This document shows positions 11,001-22,900 of a DNA stretch of 64,000 nucleotides, in pieces (the stretch's first letter is position 1; each line of letters opens with the position of its first letter). The stretch comes from Branchiostoma lanceolatum (taxonomy: Eukaryota > Chordata > Leptocardii > Amphioxiformes > Branchiostomatidae), in NCBI RefSeq assembly GCF_035083965.1, contig NC_089738.1:4239398-4303397 (forward strand). Reading direction: 5' to 3'. The notes beneath the pieces were generated by a model. That model made no database searches and was not told the origin of the DNA. It saw only the letters and a list, made by a program, of their open reading frames with translations. Position numbers and translations under genes: made by a program.

Positions 11001-13270
11001 CAGCTGCTGTATGTAGGTTGTGCGAGGTCTGCCTACACTTGCATGTCCATGGAACCCAGGCTACATTTTGTCCTCTTGTAAAACAATTTGCATAAGAGGA
11101 TGATTCAAAGAGACTTGGCAGGTATGATAGGTTTGGATACAAGGGTAGAACATGGGTGCTGCATCCCCTTACTCCCCTGGAAGTGGATTCTGTAGCTGTT
11201 TTCTTCTTTCTCCCTGGTCTTGGTAATATAGATGTATGATTCTATCTGTTTTATATGAATGATTCTATCATAAAAGACCCTCACTTGGAAGACTATTAAG
11301 TTTGGAACCTCAAGAATGAATGATGATTTTAGCATAGAAGTTCATCTGTGCAAGGACATCATATGCATGGTGTCCTTGATCTGTGTTGGTAAAGAACTTT
11401 AGATAACCAACATTGGGAGAAATTGGGGCTTAACCAAAATCATGTGTCTCTAACATCACGTCCCGGAAGTTGGAGTAGTCTGTATCTGTATCTGTATCTA
11501 TGTATATAGCCGGTACAACCGCCATTAGGCGTAACACACGGCCAGCTTCGCAGGAACGCGGCGTGGCAGCAGCTGGTTATATTACACCGAACGGTCTGTT
11601 ACACCTAGTCTTTGCATAAAAGGTCAGGTCCATTCTGTGAACAAGACTGACAGAGTCGTCCGAAAATTCCCAACCTCCCAGTGTTCAGGTTATGTAAAGT
11701 TTAGACTGGTTCATAAAAGGTTATTAGCTAGCAGGGCGTCTCCTGGACGCCCCACTCTAAGAAAACAAAGAAATTAGAGGCCCTCCTGTAGCAGGGCACA
11801 CCCAGAGGATGCCCTTCTTCCCTGGTAATTACATGCACAAAAAAAGCCTTGCTCATAATGTTGGATGATGTTGTTGTCATTCAAAGGGGATGTGCGGAGG
11901 GTGTTCGGTGAGCCTTCCCTGGAGCACGCCCTGGGTCTGTGCCGCGGGCATGTCGATTTCATCACACGTGTGCCAAAGCCCATGCTGATCTTCCTGGTGT
12001 CGTACCTGGAGCTGGAGGACATCTCTCAGCTTGCACAGACCAACAGGCTGTTCAGAGAGGTAGGAAATGTCAATCAAACAAGGCAGCAGTATCTCATTAC
12101 CTTTACATGCTTGTAAGGCCATGTTGATTAGATTATATGGATGACATCCACGCAAGTTTTCGACCGTACTGTAAATGGTACAAGGCAGCTGCAAAATGAA
12201 GAAATACATGCCATAAATTGAAAACAAATATCGAAAAACGGAGACTGTACGTCATAGAATGTTAATTCAAAAGTCAATTCCAATGTCAAAGAAGAAGAGA
12301 AAAAACAGAAAAGGTTAAATTTGGGGCCCCTGGCGGCTTTCCTAAGTACTGCAGCAGAACTTCTGGTTTTGATATCTTGTGTTCATGGTCATGATTTTTG
12401 GGTGGTAGATAGCTCCTGTTACCTTATCACTATGTGACTAAACATTAAAACTTCAGTGTTCACCTATGCTCCCCATTTATGTCGTTGTCCATAGATCTGT
12501 AACTCAGATGAGCTGTGGGAGCATGTGTACGAGCGGCACTGTGAGAACGTGACAGAAGAGATGCGCGACCTCGCTAAGGATGTGGGCTGGAAGAGTATGT
12601 TCTTCACCAACAAGTTGCAGCTGCAGGTGGGATGTTATATCTTCTTCTCCAAGAAAGCACTTGTAACCTTTTGAATTTGTTGTGTATCTAGAAGCCAGAT
12701 GAAATACATGTATTGTATTTGCCTTGACCCTCATAAGCCTTTGAGAACAATATTTTGTGTTGTTAAGTCTCAAAATACCTGTAGCAGATTTTCATGCGTC
12801 TCTGTGTGTGTGTGTGTCTGTGCTTCCAGATGTTTGCGGTCAAAATAACTTTGGAACCTTTGGATGGATTATAATGATATTTGTTATAGCTTTAGAACCT
12901 GTGGATAGATTGTAAATTGTATTTGGTATGTGGGTACCGTAGGTGTTGGAGAGATGAAGGTCAAGGTTGATTTTGGGCCCCCTGGTTTGTGACCTTGGTA
13001 CTGCAGCAAAACAACAGCTTTTTAAAATATCTTTTGTCCTAGACATGCTACGGTCTTGATTTTTTGGTGGCAGATAGCTTTTGACGTAAGAGAGAAGTGG
13101 TGTAGGTTTGGGCCCACTAGCGACTTGTCAGGCTATTGCACTGGTGCAATTTTTGAATGATTCTGCAATGTCAAACTGTAAATTTGCATGTTTTGTTGTT
13201 ACAGGTGCAGCTGCGCAGACAGAGGGGGCGCAAAGATGGATCAGGTGACAGCCCCACACCTGCCCACTAG
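8032..13270 (+). CDS. FBXO36: F-box only protein 36
   Basis: Five exons: 8032-8130, 10584-10695, 11887-12059, 12495-12626 and 13205-13270. All have GT/AG borders and phases 0, 1, 0, 0, giving 193 residues against 188 in human. The start MASLVRDG aligns with human MASWLPET; an in-frame ATG at 8020 would add four residues. Family landmarks are APAPSKDYCQLLITTKE, the WRWWKISLR segment, the F-box (PKPMLIFLVSYLELEDISQL followed by LWEHVYERHC) and the C-terminal GWKSMFFTNKLQLQ block. F-box proteins bind SKP1 and recruit substrates to SCF ubiquitin ligases; the substrate of FBXO36 is not known to me. It is divergently paired with TRIP12, another ubiquitin-ligase gene. Introns 2 to 4 carry lancelet-type dispersed repeats. 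The stop is TAG at 13268. Confidence 0.95.
10290..10470 (+). mobile_element. Probable retrotransposed 3' end with poly(A)
   Basis: The sequence ends in GGTTAAATAAAGGTTG and a run of 12 A, as expected of a reverse-transcribed LINE or SINE tail. The family was not recognised. Confidence 0.4.
10514..10546 (+). mobile_element. Mariner-type MITE end fragment
   Basis: CAGTCAAACCTGTTTGGGCA after a TA matches the terminal repeat of the complete element at 16230-16639. It lies only about 40 bp before FBXO36 exon 2. Confidence 0.5.
10860..11055 (-). mobile_element. LINE reverse-transcriptase tail fragment with (GAT)n end
   Basis: On the minus strand an open stretch reads GRPRTTYIQQLCEDAGWNLE, then LPRAMEDREDWRRR, and stops at 10908, followed by a short (GATGAT)n tail. 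This is the typical C-terminal end of a non-LTR retrotransposon ORF2. It is 5' truncated and lies in FBXO36 intron 2. Confidence 0.7.
11477..11625 (-). mobile_element. LINE 3' end, same family as in lectin gene B
   Basis: Shares the (TATCTG)n start, TATAGCCGGTA, CAGCTTCGCAGG and ACACCGAACGGTCTGTTACA with 53551-53700. It lies in FBXO36 intron 2 and lost similarity beyond about 11625. Confidence 0.75.
12315..12420 (-). repeat. Dispersed repeat, fragment in FBXO36 intron 3
   Basis: Reverse-strand copy of the family at 2360-2640 (GGGGCCCCTGGCG, ACTGCAGCAGAAC, TTTTTGGGTGGTAGATAGCT). Confidence 0.6.
12790..13135 (-). repeat. Dispersed repeat, longer copy in FBXO36 intron 4
   Basis: Starts at a (TG)n tract and carries GATTTTGGGCCCCCTGG, GTACTGCAGCAAAACA and TTTTTTGGTGGCAGATAGCT on the plus strand, the complement of the family at 2360-2640. 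Confidence 0.65.
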
Positions 13271-15012
13271 CGGCGACATTCCAAACTGCAGGCTCACAAT
13301 CATGATGCCAATACACTAGAAGTAATCCTATGTAAAGTCATGTTATGCAATGGGTAAACCACTGGAAAGAATACAACTTTAAATGTTCAATCTCCAATGT
13401 TCAAAACTTTCGGATGTTCAGTTTTGTTAGGGAAGTTTTGGAGAATAATACTGAACTTGTATGTGTTCGTGGTGTTCTGTTGTTAGATTTCCAGTGAAGA
13501 ACCTGAATGATTCTTATTGAATGCAGGTGCCACATGTGTTTACTTTCTAGTGTTGTATTTACAAACATACCAAAATCGGTGTCCAGCACAAGTAGTTCTA
13601 CAGCACTGAGAGTAACGTAAAATTACTAACATTAGGATTGATGTATTCGATGGAACTCTATGTACTTTTGACTTCTTATGTCCGTACTTGGCTTTGCAAT
13701 GGTGAATCAGGATATGTTTAACAGTCTTACTCAAGCCTCTGTTACACATAGTCGAACCTGGCTTTTGACCACTAGCCAACCAAGGTAGGTCGGAAGCAGT
13801 CAGACCAGTTTTAGGTTTAGAGTCAAAATTTGACTTCCAAACACACCCTGACCACTACTGACTTACTCCCAACCACCAGCCAACCCATTCCAGATCTCCA
13901 GTGCACAGCCTGAAAATTTCTAAACGTTTGGCTGGTGCAGCCAAACACCAGCCAACCACAGCCGAACACTAGCCGATCTAGCTCCCGGACCACTCCCAAT
14001 TTTTAATAAAGAATAAAGAACCATGGTTGGGGAAGGTCGGGAAGCCATGTTCGACTATGTGGAACCTAGGCTTAAGACAGCAGAAAGTCTAGACAATAAA
14101 CAATAACACTAGCAAATCTTGTGAAACTATTAAATGTGTTGGTTGGAAGCAGAAATTGCATTACTAACGTTAACAGTATGTTTTGATGGCAACAAAATGT
14201 GGAAGTTATTTTTTGCCCATTTTTGTTCAGATTAATAAACTGATATATATTTTCTTCCTTGCTGCTTTTACTCTGAATGTGTTAATGTTTTGTGAAGTTG
14301 TTTTTAATGATGTTTGTGCTTCATGATATGTTTAATTGTATATTATCCTCATTTTGTTTCTGAACCTATACTACATGTACATCAACATTAGTATGCTCAA
14401 ATTTATGTCAAGCAAGACTAGGCCATACATGTGTGCATACATGTACTTGTTTTAATAGTGCATTGTACATCTAATCCTGTATGCCACAATTAGGTGAAAT
14501 TCTACCATGTTCAGTGAAAATTCTACTAATGGCAACTGAAATATTGCAGCTCCTTTCTTGCAAAATAGAAATCTAGAAATGTTATTGGTATACATGTTGT
14601 AGTTATGTGAATGTCGATCATATTAAACATTTATGACTGTAAAAAAAGTTGGACCAAAAAATACCAAAAGTGGCCTTTCCAGAATGTTATGTGCAGTAAT
14701 TCAGTAATTCAAACAAATTTTCCAACAAGTGCAGTTTAGAAGGTTAAGTAGATAAACTGTGACATTCCGGTTCATTTCTTATGTATTTTTCTATGTACGA
14801 TAATGATGTTAACCAGTTTTGGTGATGTTGATAATTGTGTGACGAGTTCATATAAATATATCAGAATATGTGGTGCCTTCAGCATTTGTAGTTTGTATTC
14901 TTTTCATCAAATGTTTGTTGGTGTACATATTAATGCCATCGTCTTGAAGTTATTTTTAGTCCGCTGAACAAATGACTGGTACATAAATTATGAAGATGAA
15001 TGTACTTTTTTG

Positions 15013-15566
15013 TTAAAGGAAACCCAAGCAATATTTATAGCGCCCGAAAAATCGGATGATTGGTTCAAACGCTATCACAATGTATAGCAACGTCCATGAT
15101 GCAAAAGTATGACGTTGTTGTGATGTGAGAACTCACTGAAAATCGTTGCTTTTTGTAGGCTCGCGAAACTAAGGGGATCATCGTACGGCACGATTTTGCG
15201 CGGCTTTTAAGTACTAAAAGTATGAAGTTATTACGCAAATGTGCTAAACAATGTTAGTAAATGTCACTACATGTGTACCATAAAGATTTCAGCATTTTTC
15301 TTATTTCCATTTTTTGGCCCTAATTTTGCTTTGGTTGCCTTCAATCTCAAAGTAGATTGGCCAATAATCACTGTTTTGGCCTATGGATGCTGTCTTGCAA
15401 ACGCAAAGTTTCAGTTCCTTGGTCCAGTCCAAATGCTGACAAATTCCACGAAAAAGACAACAATTCAAGGTTTCATTCATGTATTACTCCGAGTGTGCAG
15501 TCTAAAAGAGTGCAGACCCTAAAAAGTAAACGGCTGCATGAACTAGTGTTTAGAAATTCCCTTTAA
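15013..15566. mobile_element. Possible TTAA-flanked MITE, ~0.55 kb
   Basis: TTAAAGGAAA at the left and TTCCCTTTAA at the right form short inverted ends with TTAA at both borders, as in piggyBac-type MITEs. The ends are short, so chance is possible. The rest of 14280-17789 shows no gene. Confidence 0.4.
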
Positions 15567-16229
15567 GCTAGCTCAACTGATTAAAGAAAGAAGTTAGTTT
15601 GGTGAAAGCTTATTTGTAAGTGAAGAAATTAGCAGGTTATCTTCGGCAGCCACGCGCGAGGTTGGACATGCACACTGCTGGGTGTTAAGTGGTGCGGTCG
15701 TACCTTTGCAGCTAGAAAGTGCCTTTGCGGGACACTAATTGCAATGTGATTGCTATAAAAAACGCATAGATGGTTGGACATTGTTGGCAATTTTTTTTGA
15801 CAATGAAGAATTAATGTGCTCAACATAGAATGAATGACATTGGTAGATTTCCTATACAGTATACCTTCATTACGAACACGCCCATGTAAAACAGGGATTA
15901 TAACATAGAAGTCTATGGGGAGAAAAAACTCATGAATGAGACCTCAAACCATTGCTAGTAGAATCTTCATTTACTTATCATTTCAATAACAAATGCACAC
16001 AATATCATCCTTTTAGAAAAAATAATAACTGCACATTCTGTCCAAATTAATACAGTGACAATTCCTTGGCAACAATAATGTACAATCTGCCAAATGACTT
16101 GAACACTTGACGTGTATCTTTATTAAGACTTAAGCCACACTGGTGTTGCATACCTTGTTGGTACATCCTGGCTTTTTAAGATTGTTGTTTGTCTTCAGCT
16201 TTTACTTTAACAGCTACAGAATCTATGTA

Positions 16230-16639
16230 CAGTCAAACCTGTTCAAGTGACCAGCTCTACATAAGGACCACCTGGCCAATGTAACCACTTTCTGATGGTC
16301 CCTTTGATAATTTTTCCAAATTGACACAATGATTGCTGTGTTTCAAGATAGTTTCAATTAGCTCTAACTGGGAGACCCCCGTTCAATCCTGGGTCAGGAT
16401 ATCTCAGTTGGGGCTGCACCTCTTCTTTTGTAAGGGTCATAAATTCGGGATCCCATGTTGAAGGCTAGCAACCGTTCCTTGTAAAAACATACCCTGCTAC
16501 AGAAACAGGAGGAAACTTGCTGACCTATGTGCCACTAGGCACTACAAGGATCTGAATGAATGAACTGAAGTGACCAACTGTCCACATAGACCAGATTTCA
16601 TTGGTCCCCTTGAGTGGTCTTCTTGGGCAGGTTTGACTG
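16230..16639. mobile_element. Tc1/mariner-type MITE with a nested SINE
   Basis: Ends CAGTCAAACCTG and CAGGTTTGACTG, flanked by TA at 16228-16229 and 16640-16641. The outer sequence reads as a mirrored set of GTGACCA-type words. The middle (about 16345-16565) is foreign and carries a tRNA-like head. Confidence 0.85.
16345..16565 (+). mobile_element. tRNA-derived SINE nested in a MITE
   Basis: An A-box-like TAGCTCTAACTGG (about 16357) and a B-box-like GTTCAATCC (about 16381) sit in tRNA spacing. A body and a tail with (GAAT)n (GAATGAATGAACTG) follow. Ends were not fixed exactly. Confidence 0.55.
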
Positions 16640-17789
16640 TAGTATATGGTGTTTCATGTTGCTATTTATACAAGTCGGACTCTGAGAGCTTGACACACAC
16701 TATTATACCATAAACAATATCAAAACTGCTCTGTACAGGATACATTTGTACCTGTGCAGGTTTCAGCTTGTACAGGAAATAATAAGTTTATGTTGTGAGA
16801 AGGTCTGGAACACGTTTGCCTGAGCTTCGGTGGGCTGACATATGCAACTCATTATCTTCATGCTCATGCAGTGAGAGCAACAATTTCACAGACTTCTAGA
16901 CCCTTTAGAAACTTTTTTATATCAGTATGCTAAGAGTGCAGAAGTTGTAGCATGTACATTGTAGCAGTAAGGTGGGCGTGTAGAACTAAAGGATCACAAT
17001 ACTATCTGCCCCAGAGGTGTCGCCAAAAATGCTCTAGATTAGCTTCAGTGTTACTCCCCCAAAAATCACAGGATGTAGTTTTGAGGCTGTACCAACTGAA
17101 ACCATGTATTCACACAAGGGAAAACACTTCTAATAGTTGGCTAGCTTTGACTGGAGTTTGTGGAAAACAACCAGCTTTACAATGGAGACCATACAATTTT
17201 GCAGATTGGAGGGATAAAAGAAAGGTGATTTCTAGCATTAATATTATCATCTACTACATAGTTCCATACTTAAACCAAGTACATTTGTATTGCCAACCAG
17301 CCCTCTTGCAACAATCATCGCTTGTACTTCCAAGGAAAATTGTCTTCAGTCCATACATGTGATCGGTAAGCTTTATCATCTTTTTAAGTTCCAAAAGAAG
17401 TCATTTAGTGCCAACCCAACTTTCCAACTCACTTTGGAAACAACTACATTAACATGTAGCACATATAGGATCCACAGAAATACTTAGTGACTATTGTCCT
17501 CTTACATGTACATAATGATTATTAATACAATATAAAGTCAACAGTACAAATACTGATCATCAATCAATATACATAAACCGATTACAAGTAAATCACATCT
17601 TGAGTATTCATGTCATGACTGATTCTGTTGATATCACAGTGCAGAACTCGGAGCGCTGATTCCCTTGTTCAGTATACTGGACATAATCAAAACATCCTGT
17701 TTCATTGTTCCGTCGTACCAACAGGACATTGTTGAAACCTCCTGTTTCCATTGTTCGGTGTAGACAGGACAGTTTGAGCTATCCCATCT

Positions 17790-19435
17790 TCATGAGATAA
17801 TTATTTCGTCATCCTCTTCCTCCAGCTCGAATTTCAGAGTCTTAGGAATCTCCAGAAGGTCGTACTGCGACCTTGGCACCAACTGTCTGATGACCTGTAA
17901 GCATCGTTCCCGCAACGTGTACACTGGACAGAGAGGAAAGCAAGTGCCACTGTTAGTATACTGTAGATGCAAAAATGTTCGTGGGGGTAGGGTGAAAATG
18001 GAGTGTTCGCGGTGGTTTTGAGTTTGCGTTTGAAACAATAGTAGCGCTAGAAGCACACAATGTAACGGCTTTTTGCGGTGGTTTTAAGTTCGCGGTTAAG
18101 ACGTCACCGCAAAAACCGCGAACATAAAACCACCGCGAACATTTCTGTATTTACAGTACTGTAGATTCATGTATTTTTCCTTTATTTTGCAGTATGAGGT
18201 TTTTGTGGTGTTTTAGGTTTGTAGTTGAAACAACTCTACACTACTATATCAGTGATAGGATATGGTCACCTTAAGTCATATATATAGGTTTTTTAATTAG
18301 GATGTTACCATGGTCAATATAATATATTGACCATGGTAAAATCCTAATTAAAAAACCTAGTACAAAAAACATATTGGCAATGTTGTGATTTCGCCAAGAA
18401 ACAAGATAAAACTACCACAAATATCTCAAGATTTACACTCAGTATCTTTACGGCTTGGCATACTGAACGAAGATGCAAGGGTCTTTTCCACGTCTACGTG
18501 TTTTACAGGTGAAGGTAAAACAGTCATCTTCAATAGAGGTAAAGCATGATGCTTTTTCAAGCAGATAGTTATAATTGTAGTGCAATTGAGTCTAGAGTCT
18601 AGACTAGTACTAGTACTGTAGTTAAGTTCATGTACATGTACATTACATTTATCAAAACAAGCACCATTCCTGTCATGTGTATAAGCCTAAGGGACAGTTA
18701 AATACTGTTAATGCAACACCTGCAGGGATCTCCCTAAAGATTATGGAACAGTGTCGCTCCTCCATCCTGTTCTAAATCTAACAGCTATTAACCTCAGATT
18801 TTCTGATTATGAAGAGGTCATAACAATCCATTCAGCCAATAAAATTTTTCTTACTGCATATGCATTTTATCAGTATCGTCATAAAATTATTTCAAAAGTA
18901 TACGCCCCCTTCATATACGTTTGCCATGTTTCCCCAAATTACATAAGACTTAAAATTGCATAGAATACGTTTCCCTTAAATACAACAAGACTGTAACAGT
19001 CAACATCAGCTTGTAGACGATTCAGCACTTAATTTTGACAGACGTCATACCATCCCTGTTGCCAAGATCTCATAAGACGTTCAAAAGAAATTTATCATTT
19101 TTACCTGGTATACCAATGTTGATGGTAGTCCTTTGTGGTGGCCAGTCCCCGTTCCAAGGTGTGGGGAAGTATACCTCCTTACACCTGACCGTGAGCTTGT
19201 CCCTCGCCAAACTGTCTCTGAAAATCCAGGGATGCCCCACGAAGGTGTTTACATCGAAAAACTCGCCAGGTCTCAGGTCGGTGGTGTAAGTCACTCGCTT
19301 TCCCTCGTAGTCAATCCAGATTATATCCGCACAGCGATCGCTCTTGTTGATGAATCTGGTAAAAGAGTGTACCAGGGAAGGCCCTGATACAAGTTTCCTG
19401 TCCCTGTTGCCTTGGTTGCCTTCGTTGCTCGGCAT
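17790..19435 (-). CDS. VHL: von Hippel-Lindau tumour suppressor (pVHL)
   Basis: Two exons: 19435-19105 (331 bp, donor CCAG|GTAAAA) and 17923-17790 (acceptor CTGTCCAG, stop TGA). They encode 154 residues, near the short human isoform (160). The beta domain keeps the hydroxyproline pocket: Trp40, Tyr50, Thr64 (Ser in human), His68 and Trp70, in the order of human W88, Y98, S111, H115, W117. The alpha domain starts VYTLRERCLQV, the elongin-C binding BC box (TLxxxC). pVHL is the substrate receptor of the elongin-cullin-2 ligase that degrades hydroxylated HIF-alpha. The intron before VYTL matches human intron 2; human intron 1 is absent here. The C-terminus is shorter than human and ends in an acidic run (EEEDDE) in place of the last helix. 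Its start lies 484 bp from NHLRC3, so the pair is divergent. Confidence 0.95.
17957..18165. repeat. Foldback repeat, TTCGCGGTGG family
   Basis: GTTCGCGGTGGTTTTGAGTT on the left and AAAACCACCGCGAACATTTC on the right form an imperfect inverted repeat. The outer ends are ACTGTAGATGCAAAAATG and ATTTACAGTACTGTAG. It lies in the VHL intron, immediately upstream of exon 2. Confidence 0.75.
18286..18358. repeat. 73-bp near-perfect palindrome
   Basis: AGGTTTTTTAATTAGGAT at the left is mirrored by ATCCTAATTAAAAAACCT at the right, with TTACCATGGTCAATAT toward the axis. About one mismatch per arm. It lies in the VHL intron and could be a minimal hairpin MITE. Confidence 0.85.
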
Positions 19436-19918
19436 TTTGCAACCAAAGTTGAGGCTTTAACGTGGCAAAGCTCCGTCTTCTTCCACAAAATGTACAACAG
19501 ATGTCGATGTGTACTACGTCATCAATACATGTGTTGTTGTTCCCCTTAATACTTCAAATTCAGCAAATTAAAATTATAAAACGATTGTAAGGTGATAAAT
19601 CATTTCTTAAGATGACTTAAGCTCCAAAAGGCCAATTATTATCAAGATAAATGATAAAAATGGTTCCGTTGTTTTTGGTGCACAAGGTAGCGTGACGACA
19701 CAGGTTAGACGAGTCTACTTTGCAGATAGGGGTGAAAATAATTATCTGTTGTCAAATGGAAAGTTTGGCTTCAACAAAGCAATATCATATTATAAAAATA
19801 TTAAGACTTAAAGATTCAGTTATATTTCAATCAAAATATATCATAAAAGATATTGCAAGTTACAAGATATTTTGAGCACATCTCCCCTGTGTAGAAGTGG
19901 TTCATTCTAAAACGCAAG
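19436..19918. promoter_or_regulatory. Divergent VHL/NHLRC3 promoter region
   Basis: The 483 bp between the two start codons must hold both promoters and 5' UTRs. No TATA box or known operator was recognised with confidence. A CRE-like TACGTCA lies near 19515 on the VHL side. Confidence 0.4.
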
Positions 19919-22900
19919 ATGGCTTCCTGTCGAACCTGTGAATGTGTATGTCGAAGTTTTGTGTGTTTCTTGCTGCTAGGAATTGTAAGTCCGTACAGGT
20001 CACCACTGTACAAGCTCGTGCCGACGTGGCCACTGGTTCCCTCCCACTTCCAAGCTCAGGAGTTCAGCACAGGCGTGTTGGTCAGCGGGGAAGTGGACGA
20101 AGTCTTCGTGGCACAGGTAAACTTTACACCAAGATCACACAACTTACTGTAACGATTTATCGATTCGTGCATTCCTTTCAAGCCCCAAGGGTGTGTTGCC
20201 CTCTCAAATGATGGCTGCTTAGCTGTATTGTCTAGGAGTACTGCATGTTTGGTTAATTTTACCTTAAAGCGAAGCTGCAAACTCACGGAATCCGGGATAG
20301 TGCCAACACCAGTTTGTATGATCGCACTGCAATTATGAGTTGAATCGCTAGATAGCACTGCTGACAGGTGTGTCTTTGACCAGATGACAGTTCAGTACTT
20401 TATGGATTTTTACCAGTGAGTGCATCACACAGACCGATTTTTCACTATCACTGTTCAGTATCTCATGAGAATTAACATTCCATTTACTCTCAGCTAGGTT
20501 GACAGTATTTGAAAAGTTTGATAGCACCATTAAGGTTTGACTTTATTTAGAACTAGAGTTCCACGAACACATTATCTTCGCCAAATAATCAAGGCTTATT
20601 ATGGAGAGTGATTAATATTTACATGCTTATCACCCCCAGCAAACTTGATCATGCACCATACCGTTTGAAAGTTATGATGGGGGGGGGGGGGGGGGGGGGA
20701 GGATGAGTCCAGTCTAGATAGGGATAAAAATTATTTGGTGGTACAGGACTAGTATATGTGTATAGTGTGCTGATATATGTTATAACTGGTCATCAAAAAT
20801 ATTGAAAGTTATGATTAAATGGTACAGTCAATATATATGAATAAAATAAATCTTTACTCCATATCATACAAATTTTGCAAGACATACATGTGACTTGTCC
20901 ATACTTGCTAGGTAATACCTAGCAGTGGTGCAGTTTTGGTGCAGTGTACTCTCTGAGCAGAGGAGTGCTGGTTTTTGACATGTTTTTTGGTGCTTTTGTC
21001 AGGCTTTCTATTTTGTCCCCTTTCCGTTATGTCTCCAACCGTGTGTTGGACAAAAATGGCTAAACTGAACACGTTAAAAACCAACCGGACCCACACATCT
21101 GCTTGGAGTTTAGTGAGACTGCCTCATCTGTTTATTTATGTGCCCAGTTTGTTTATTTATACTTTAAGGCAAGGCCCTCTGTTGACCTGTTTCGGGAACA
21201 CTGTCACATGGCCCATTGTGAACTGTACTTGGATTTACAAACTATCCTTACTAATTATGCAGATTAGCTCCTGATTTGCATAAAAAGTCATTGATTGTGT
21301 ACAACACCATCTGAGCTCTCTACATACCAAACTTCACGACGATCTGTCGACCCCTTCTCAAGTTATTCATGTCCGAAGGTCAAAACAAAAACACCCACTG
21401 CAGTTCCAAACAAGACGCTAGGGGGCCCAAACTTACACAACTTAATTCCTGTGGCATAAGCTATCTACCACACAAAAATCATTACCATAGCATTTTTAGA
21501 AAATATGCTCCAAAATTTTGAAGCTCCCCTGCAGTACCTTAGGTACCCGCTAGAAGGCCCATTATCAAACTTGACCTTCCTTTCCGTAAACCCTACCCAT
21601 CCACTAAATATCATACAGATCCATCAACAGCTTCTTGAGTTATGTTGTCCACAAGAAAATTCACATCCACACAAAGCCCGCTGCAGTACCGACGGAAAGT
21701 GGCAAGAGAACCATCAGCACATTTTCCCAACATGTCTTGTTGCATTTTTTGATAAATAAATGAAGAAACATGTTTTCATATTTCTGCCTTGATTTTCATC
21801 ACCAAAAAGATGGTAAGATTTAAGGTCTTCTGATTTGTTTCCAGAGAGGAAATGTCAGCACCAAAATGAACGTGTTCTCGGAGGACGGGACGTTCCTGCG
21901 CAGCTGGGAGACGGAGAAGATCGACATGCCCCACGGAACCAGGGTGCACGTTCCCGCGGGGAAGACTACAGCTGACGCACAGATATGGGTCACTGATGTG
22001 GGCAGTGGTGAGTTCTTACTTTGGCTGACAGGGTCCTTTTAACAGTTTAATTCAAAACAAGTGTGGCAATGAAAAATTGTTGCCATGGCAAGGGTGTCTG
22101 GGTTGATCTTACTTCATGTAACAAAAGTACCAACGTAGCACTCTTAGTTTTTCCATCATATTTGTTCAAAGCAGTGAGGCATCTGTAGTTCCAGGGTATT
22201 TCTGGTCCATTGTTTTGAATGTAATTCATTCGGTCACACTCACGGTCCGAAATCTGAAACACATTGCCTTGAGAGACCTACCTCCAGGCAAATACATGTA
22301 CATGCAGGAAACAATAGACTGGTCCTGACTGTCCATTACAATTAGCAGCTTAACCAATGATAGTGTAGCAATTAGCAGTTTGACCAGTAAAAAAGTGGCT
22401 GTCAGACATTTGCATTTTGTAGGCTTTGATGGAGGTGGGCGGGGCTATAGGATCAGTCTATTGTCTGCTGTTAGATGCTAATGTGATAAAATGATATCTT
22501 TCACTTTTATCAATATTGTATGGTACAATATTTGTCCATATAGGGCCCTGGGGTCACACTGTGAAAGCCTTTGACAGGAATGGCACGCTGTTACATGTCC
22601 TGGGTACACCGGGAAAGGCAGGCACAGGAAGGAGCCCTGTACAGTTCGACCAACCAGCAGACGTGGCTTTCGGCGCCGACGGAGAGATGTTCGTGGTAGA
22701 CGGGGACGGAGGGATGAACAACAGGCTGCTCAAGTTTTCACCAGGTCAGGATCCGTGTTTCTGCAATAGTTGAGACTTTGAAGAATCATGAACTACTGTA
22801 CATCAGGCTTTTAGCTATAAGCGCGTCAGAGCGTCTTCTGGATGCCTACACAAAGAAATTAGATTTTTAATCCCCCTCCCCCAACCCCCCATACACACAC

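Larger units (their letters stand above)
14280..17789. other. FBXO36-VHL tail-to-tail spacer
   Basis: Apart from the elements at 15013-15566 and 16230-16639, this is AT-rich non-coding sequence that should hold the 3' ends of both genes. Candidate plus-strand AATAAA signals lie near 14007, 14012 and 14234. No conserved ORF was found. Confidence 0.4.

Noticed and set aside
10790-11095. Plus-strand ORF of 101 codons rich in Ser and Pro.
   Set aside because: Antisense of the LINE reverse-transcriptase tail on the minus strand.
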